A DNA stretch of 64,000 nt from the NCBI RefSeq assembly GCF_001468285.1, contig NZ_LNSB01000006.1, positions 62,001-126,000 on the forward strand, written 5' to 3'. This stretch comes from Sphingopyxis sp. HIX (GTDB lineage: Bacteria > Pseudomonadota > Alphaproteobacteria > Sphingomonadales > Sphingomonadaceae). Below, in pieces: positions 61,558-64,000 of the stretch. Made by a program: the position numbers and the translations under genes. Position 1 is the first letter of the stretch; each line of letters opens with the position of its first letter. The notes under the pieces are model-generated. The model was not told where the DNA came from. It did no database searches and saw only the letters and a list, made by a program, of their open reading frames with translations.

Positions 61558-61791
61558 ATGACCGACAAGAAACCCAAGCTCAAACTGCTGGTCCTCAGCC
61601 AGCCCCAGCGCGCGTGCCTCGAAGGCATTTCGAACCGCCGCCCCCAGCTCCCCGGCGATGCCGTCCGCGAAGAACTCGCCGCCCTCGGCCTCGTCACGCA
61701 GCAAGGCACGAAATGGACCCTGACCCCGACGGGCAAGAAGGTCCTCGCGGCGGGGTCGAACCGGAGGAATGCCGGGGGGTTTTCGGTCTGA
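61558..61791 (+). CDS. Small hypothetical protein, possible winged helix
   Basis: A 77-residue basic protein: LVLSQPQRACLEGISNR, then VREELAALGLVTQQGTKWTLTPTGKKVL, which reads like a helix plus beta-wing of a small winged-helix domain. ATG 61558. It is preceded by a repeat and followed convergently by the ImmA-like gene. No further function can be given. Confidence 0.6.
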   Translation: MTDKKPKLKLLVLSQPQRACLEGISNRRPQLPGDAVREELAALGLVTQQGTKWTLTPTGKKVLAAGSNRRNAGGFSV

Positions 61792-61820
61792 AGGACCGTG
61801 CAACCGCTAATTTTTCTGAT

Positions 61821-62354
61821 CTAAATGATCGACAAATTTAGAATTCGATTAGTGAAGGCTGCACTGCTTACACCAAACATCTTCGCAAATTTCTGAACCA
61901 AGGCATCGTCTTCGAGATCCAAACTAGCAGGACACACTTTTCTCACGAAATGCTCTGGCATTAGCACACTGGCGGCAAACGCATTTGCCGAAATCTCGAT
62001 ATCGTCAAAACCTCCTGACGATATATTGTCTCTTCGGAGAACACCCTTGTCCACATGCACGGAGTTCTTTAACATTCTCTCGTGCATAATATGATGCCCG
62101 AGTTCATGGGCTATAGTAAATCTCTGCCTATTATTGTGGTGAAGTACATTAAAGACGATATTTTTCTGGCCATCTTTAATGAATGCCATACCTGATAAAT
62201 CGTCTTCTAAGATCATCGCTTGCAGACGGCATCCCTCTGCCACAGCAATTTCCTTAATTGGCACTGGCAGCGTCAGACTGGGCCATCTGTCCATAACTTT
62301 TTGGGCGGCAGCCTCCCCTGATCGCCGCGCCTTCGAAATTTGCGCAAAAGTCAT
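61821..62354 (-). CDS. ImmA/IrrE-family metallopeptidase
   Basis: A 177-residue zinc protease. The HELGH motif is at residues 83-87, with Glu120 in the EISANAFAASVLMP segment as the third ligand. It is encoded right after an XRE-type regulator (one base between stop and start), the arrangement in which ImmA-type proteases cleave and inactivate the repressor after a stress signal. Lower GC than the chromosome around it, so probably part of a mobile accessory module. Confidence 0.9.
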   Translation of the reverse strand: MTFAQISKARRSGEAAAQKVMDRWPSLTLPVPIKEIAVAEGCRLQAMILEDDLSGMAFIKDGQKNIVFNVLHHNNRQRFTIAHELGHHIMHERMLKNSVHVDKGVLRRDNISSGGFDDIEISANAFAASVLMPEHFVRKVCPASLDLEDDALVQKFAKMFGVSSAAFTNRILNLSII

Positions 62355-62355
62355 A

Positions 62356-62733
62356 TCAAGAATTTTCAACGATCTGAGCGATCGTCGCAGCCTCATTGCG
62401 AGACACAGCCGACCCAGAAATGTTCACGGCCTTGGCCTTGCCTTTCAGATCGCCAGCCAGCGCGACGTTCAAAGGCAGAATATCTGATATCGTTTGTATC
62501 CTGAGCGCTTGGACGAGCCCGACTGCCTGATGCAACAGCACTCGCTGCCGCCCTGCCTCAATATTCGCGATTGATGCTCGGCTAAGGCCAACCAGCTTCG
62601 CCAACTCTTGCTGGCTAATTTTACGCGCCAACCTTTCGTCCGCCACACGCTTTCCGAACACGGAATAAAGATCTGCCTGTTCCACGGAATCTGGGAATAG
62701 AGCGGCAAGAGGGAGCATGTCAACCGGACCCAT
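62356..62733 (-). CDS. XRE-family helix-turn-helix regulator
   Basis: A 125-residue DNA-binding protein. The XRE helix-turn-helix is at about residues 40-63 (ISQQELAKLVGLSRASIANIEAGRQ, seen as two shorter matches). I chose ATG 62733; an upstream in-frame ATG at 62817 would run through the promoter palindrome. The C-terminal part has an acidic tail (AATIAQIVENS). With the ImmA protease it forms a repressor-antirepressor pair controlling its own and the divergent small genes (inference). Confidence 0.87.
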   Translation of the reverse strand: MGPVDMLPLAALFPDSVEQADLYSVFGKRVADERLARKISQQELAKLVGLSRASIANIEAGRQRVLLHQAVGLVQALRIQTISDILPLNVALAGDLKGKAKAVNISGSAVSRNEAATIAQIVENS

Positions 62734-62743
62734 TAATGTTTGT

Positions 62744-62765
62744 ATTGCAAACTTATGATTGCAAT
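62744..62765. promoter_or_regulatory. Repeated ATTGCAA motif at the XRE-regulator start
   Basis: Two ATTGCAA copies, 14 bases start to start, lie immediately upstream of the chosen XRE start and in the intergenic region to the divergent small genes. The spacing and location fit an autoregulatory XRE operator. Confidence 0.5.
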
Positions 62766-62837
62766 ATTGACAATGAGACAAGGCGATATAGGATTGGGCT
62801 GTCTCGATTCGGGGCACAAATCGGAAAGGATTGAAGA

Positions 62838-63014
62838 ATGAAGAATCCCGGAAGCAACAGCGGCCAAAACGGCGGCATCTATCAGGAGGTTGGCCCGCGG
62901 GGCGGACGGTACGAGAACTATTCGACCGTTCCGGATAACACCCGCCTCCCGCCGACCACCACGCCCGGACGCGGATGGGCGCAGGTTCGCCGCACGCCCG
63001 ACAGCAAGCGCTAA
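62838..63014 (+). CDS. Small protein, YjzC-like pattern
   Basis: A 58-residue protein, ATG 62838 behind AAAGGA. It contains NGGIYQEVGPRGG and VPDNTRLPPTTTPGRGW, a pattern resembling the small YjzC family (GxYxEVG, then aromatic end), recalled from memory. Rich in Gly, Arg and Pro; no membrane segment. Co-transcribed with the Cys-rich small protein 12 bases downstream and divergent from the XRE gene, so it may be under its repression. Function unknown. Confidence 0.65.
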   Translation: MKNPGSNSGQNGGIYQEVGPRGGRYENYSTVPDNTRLPPTTTPGRGWAQVRRTPDSKR

Positions 63015-63025
63015 GGAGTAAGAAA

Positions 63026-63232
63026 ATGGCGTCTTACTATGTCAACATGAACGCTCAATCGAACGGCGATCACGAGGTCCACAAGTCCGACTGTACGTGG
63101 CTTCCCTATCCGGAGAACCGTATCTATTTGGGCGAATTCGTTTCCTGCTACGGGGCAGTCGATGCCGCGCGGCAGTATTATACTCAGGTGAACGGTTGCT
63201 ACTATTGTTCGCCCAACTGCCACACCGGCTGA
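63026..63232 (+). CDS. Small Cys/His-rich protein (zinc-ribbon-like)
   Basis: A 68-residue protein with an AAGGAG site before ATG 63026. It has NAQSNGDHEVHKSDC, YLGEFVSCYGAV and CYYCSPNCHTG, that is five cysteines and several histidines in a pattern fit for one zinc site. Short proteins of this type are common in accessory regions, but I know no function for it. Follows the YjzC-like gene. Confidence 0.7.
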   Translation: MASYYVNMNAQSNGDHEVHKSDCTWLPYPENRIYLGEFVSCYGAVDAARQYYTQVNGCYYCSPNCHTG

Positions 63233-63247
63233 TGCGGTCTATCCTGG

Positions 63248-63280
63248 TCTAGCGGGATAAGCCTTTGGATTCCCGCTAGA
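63248..63280. terminator. Hairpin after the small-protein genes
   Basis: Perfect 10-base inverted repeat TCTAGCGGGA/TCCCGCTAGA with a 13-base loop, 16 bases after the stop of the Cys-rich gene. No long T-run follows. Probable terminator of the two-gene transcript. Confidence 0.5.
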
Positions 63281-63440
63281 TACATACTTCATCAGGTCTG
63301 GAGAATTACAGTGACAGGTACAACAACCCCTAATTAAATCGAGTCGTCACCCCAACCTAACACCCCACCAAATCCTATTTCGCACATCGCGTGCAAAAAA
63401 CTTCTTTCCTAAATTATTTCGCTATGTTCCAAACTGGCAG

Positions 63441-64000
63441 ATGAGCCACATAGCACCGATCCCCTCGCCCGATCCCGCCGCCGACACCGCGCTCGACGCG
63501 CATGGTCACGACCCCGCCGCCTATCACTGGGTGCCGGTGCTGAAGAAGCGCCGCAAGGACGGCTGGTCGCCCGACAAGCAGCGCGCCTTTATCGAGGCGC
63601 TGGCCGACTGCGGATCGGTCGCCACCGCGGCGCAACAGGTCGGCATGTCCGAATCCTCCGCCTATCGCCTGCGCCGCTCGCCCGGCGCCGAGGCGTTCGA
63701 CCGCGCCTGGTCGGCGGCGATCGACGCGGCGTCGAAGAAATTGCTCGACGCCGCCTTCGAACGCGCGCTGGTCGGCTCCGACGAGCCGGTGTTCGACCGC
63801 GAGGGCCGCCGCGTCGGCCGCCGCCTGCGCCAGAGCGACCGCCTCCTCATGTTCCTGCTGCGCGCCTATGGCCCCGACCGTTTCCAGGGCGCCGCCGCGC
63901 GCCGCGCCGAGCCCGCCGCCACCGCCGTCCCGGTCGCCGAGGCGCTGGTCCATCTCCACCCCGCGCCGCCCGCCGCGCCCGAGGCGCTGATGGCCCCCGA
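63441..64000 (+). CDS. HTH-containing hypothetical protein, partial at window end (terminase small-subunit-like)
   Basis: From ATG 63441 the frame is open to the last base of the window (about 186 residues seen). It contains KDGWSPDKQRAFIEAL, then SVATAAQQVGMSESSAYRLRRSPGAEAFDRAW, a helix-turn-helix region of the kind seen in phage terminase small subunits and in common sphingomonad hypotheticals, followed by RRLRQSDRLLMFLLRAYGPDRF. GC-rich again, unlike the preceding module. The C-terminus is outside the window. Confidence 0.75.
   Translation, partial: MSHIAPIPSPDPAADTALDAHGHDPAAYHWVPVLKKRRKDGWSPDKQRAFIEALADCGSVATAAQQVGMSESSAYRLRRSPGAEAFDRAWSAAIDAASKKLLDAAFERALVGSDEPVFDREGRRVGRRLRQSDRLLMFLLRAYGPDRFQGAAARRAEPAATAVPVAEALVHLHPAPPAAPEALMAP

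Noticed and set aside
63414..63959. 181-codon minus-strand frame at the right end
   Set aside because: The plus-strand frame from 63441 has a credible helix-turn-helix region and a start codon; the minus frame is Gly/Ala/Arg-rich with no domain.

Overview
The window is GC-rich, densely packed, double-stranded coding DNA from a free-living alphaproteobacterium, most likely a sphingomonad (Sphingopyxis/Sphingomonas type). This is inferred from the codon bias, two TonB-dependent receptors with Sphingomonas-style N-termini, many SDR, Rieske and P450 oxygenase genes, and families of short palindromic intergenic repeats. I saw no rRNA, tRNA, CRISPR array or transposase.

Layout. 1-6.7 kb: end of one SDR, a second SDR, a TonB-dependent receptor, a carotenoid/stilbene-type cleavage oxygenase and an acyl-CoA synthetase, all on +. 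6.8-8.7 kb (-): an SDR and a zinc-free MDR reductase. 8.8-12.7 kb (+): a stand-alone molybdopterin oxidoreductase, a second MDR reductase and a ThuA-like protein. 12.8-18.7 kb (+): a tightly overlapped operon of P450, acyl-CoA dehydrogenase, OB-fold partner, thiolase-like enzyme, second acyl-CoA dehydrogenase and LuxR-type regulator; its logic resembles steroid or isoprenoid side-chain degradation. 18.9-22.2 kb: a VOC protein (-) diverges from two Rieske oxygenases (+). 22.2-28.7 kb (-): eight overlapping genes, SDR, GST, thiamine-dependent E1 alpha and beta, a free-standing lipoyl protein, SnoaL-like protein, KstD-like flavoprotein and NmrA-like protein, with no E2 or E3.

29.3-35.8 kb is a polymorphic-toxin island: a secreted RHS/YD-repeat protein with a lower-GC C-terminal tip, followed by an overlapping putative immunity gene, an unknown gene and a frameshifted Imm26-like gene. 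35.8-49.2 kb is an ester/acyl-CoA catabolic region: trehalase, CoA ligase, esterase and TonB receptor on -, then esterase, LacI regulator, esterase, MFS transporter, periplasmic esterase, MaoC-like dehydratase and enoyl-CoA hydratase. Three related LacI-type operators lie in its two divergent promoter regions, so I infer one regulon.

49.3-51.7 kb (-): SDR, enoyl-CoA hydratase and a lactonase-like MBL enzyme. 52.3-61.2 kb is more housekeeping in nature: a CPA1 Na+/H+ antiporter, an HscC-type Hsp70 with a membrane J-like partner, and class Ia ribonucleotide reductase (nrdA, a small gene, nrdB). 61.3-64 kb is another lower-GC accessory patch: an XRE regulator plus ImmA/IrrE metallopeptidase diverging from two very small proteins, and an HTH protein running off the window end.

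The catabolic genes together suggest import of a hydrophobic substrate by TonB receptors, oxygenase attack (P450, Rieske, cleavage oxygenase), CoA activation and beta-oxidation-like shortening. The actual substrates cannot be read from the sequence.
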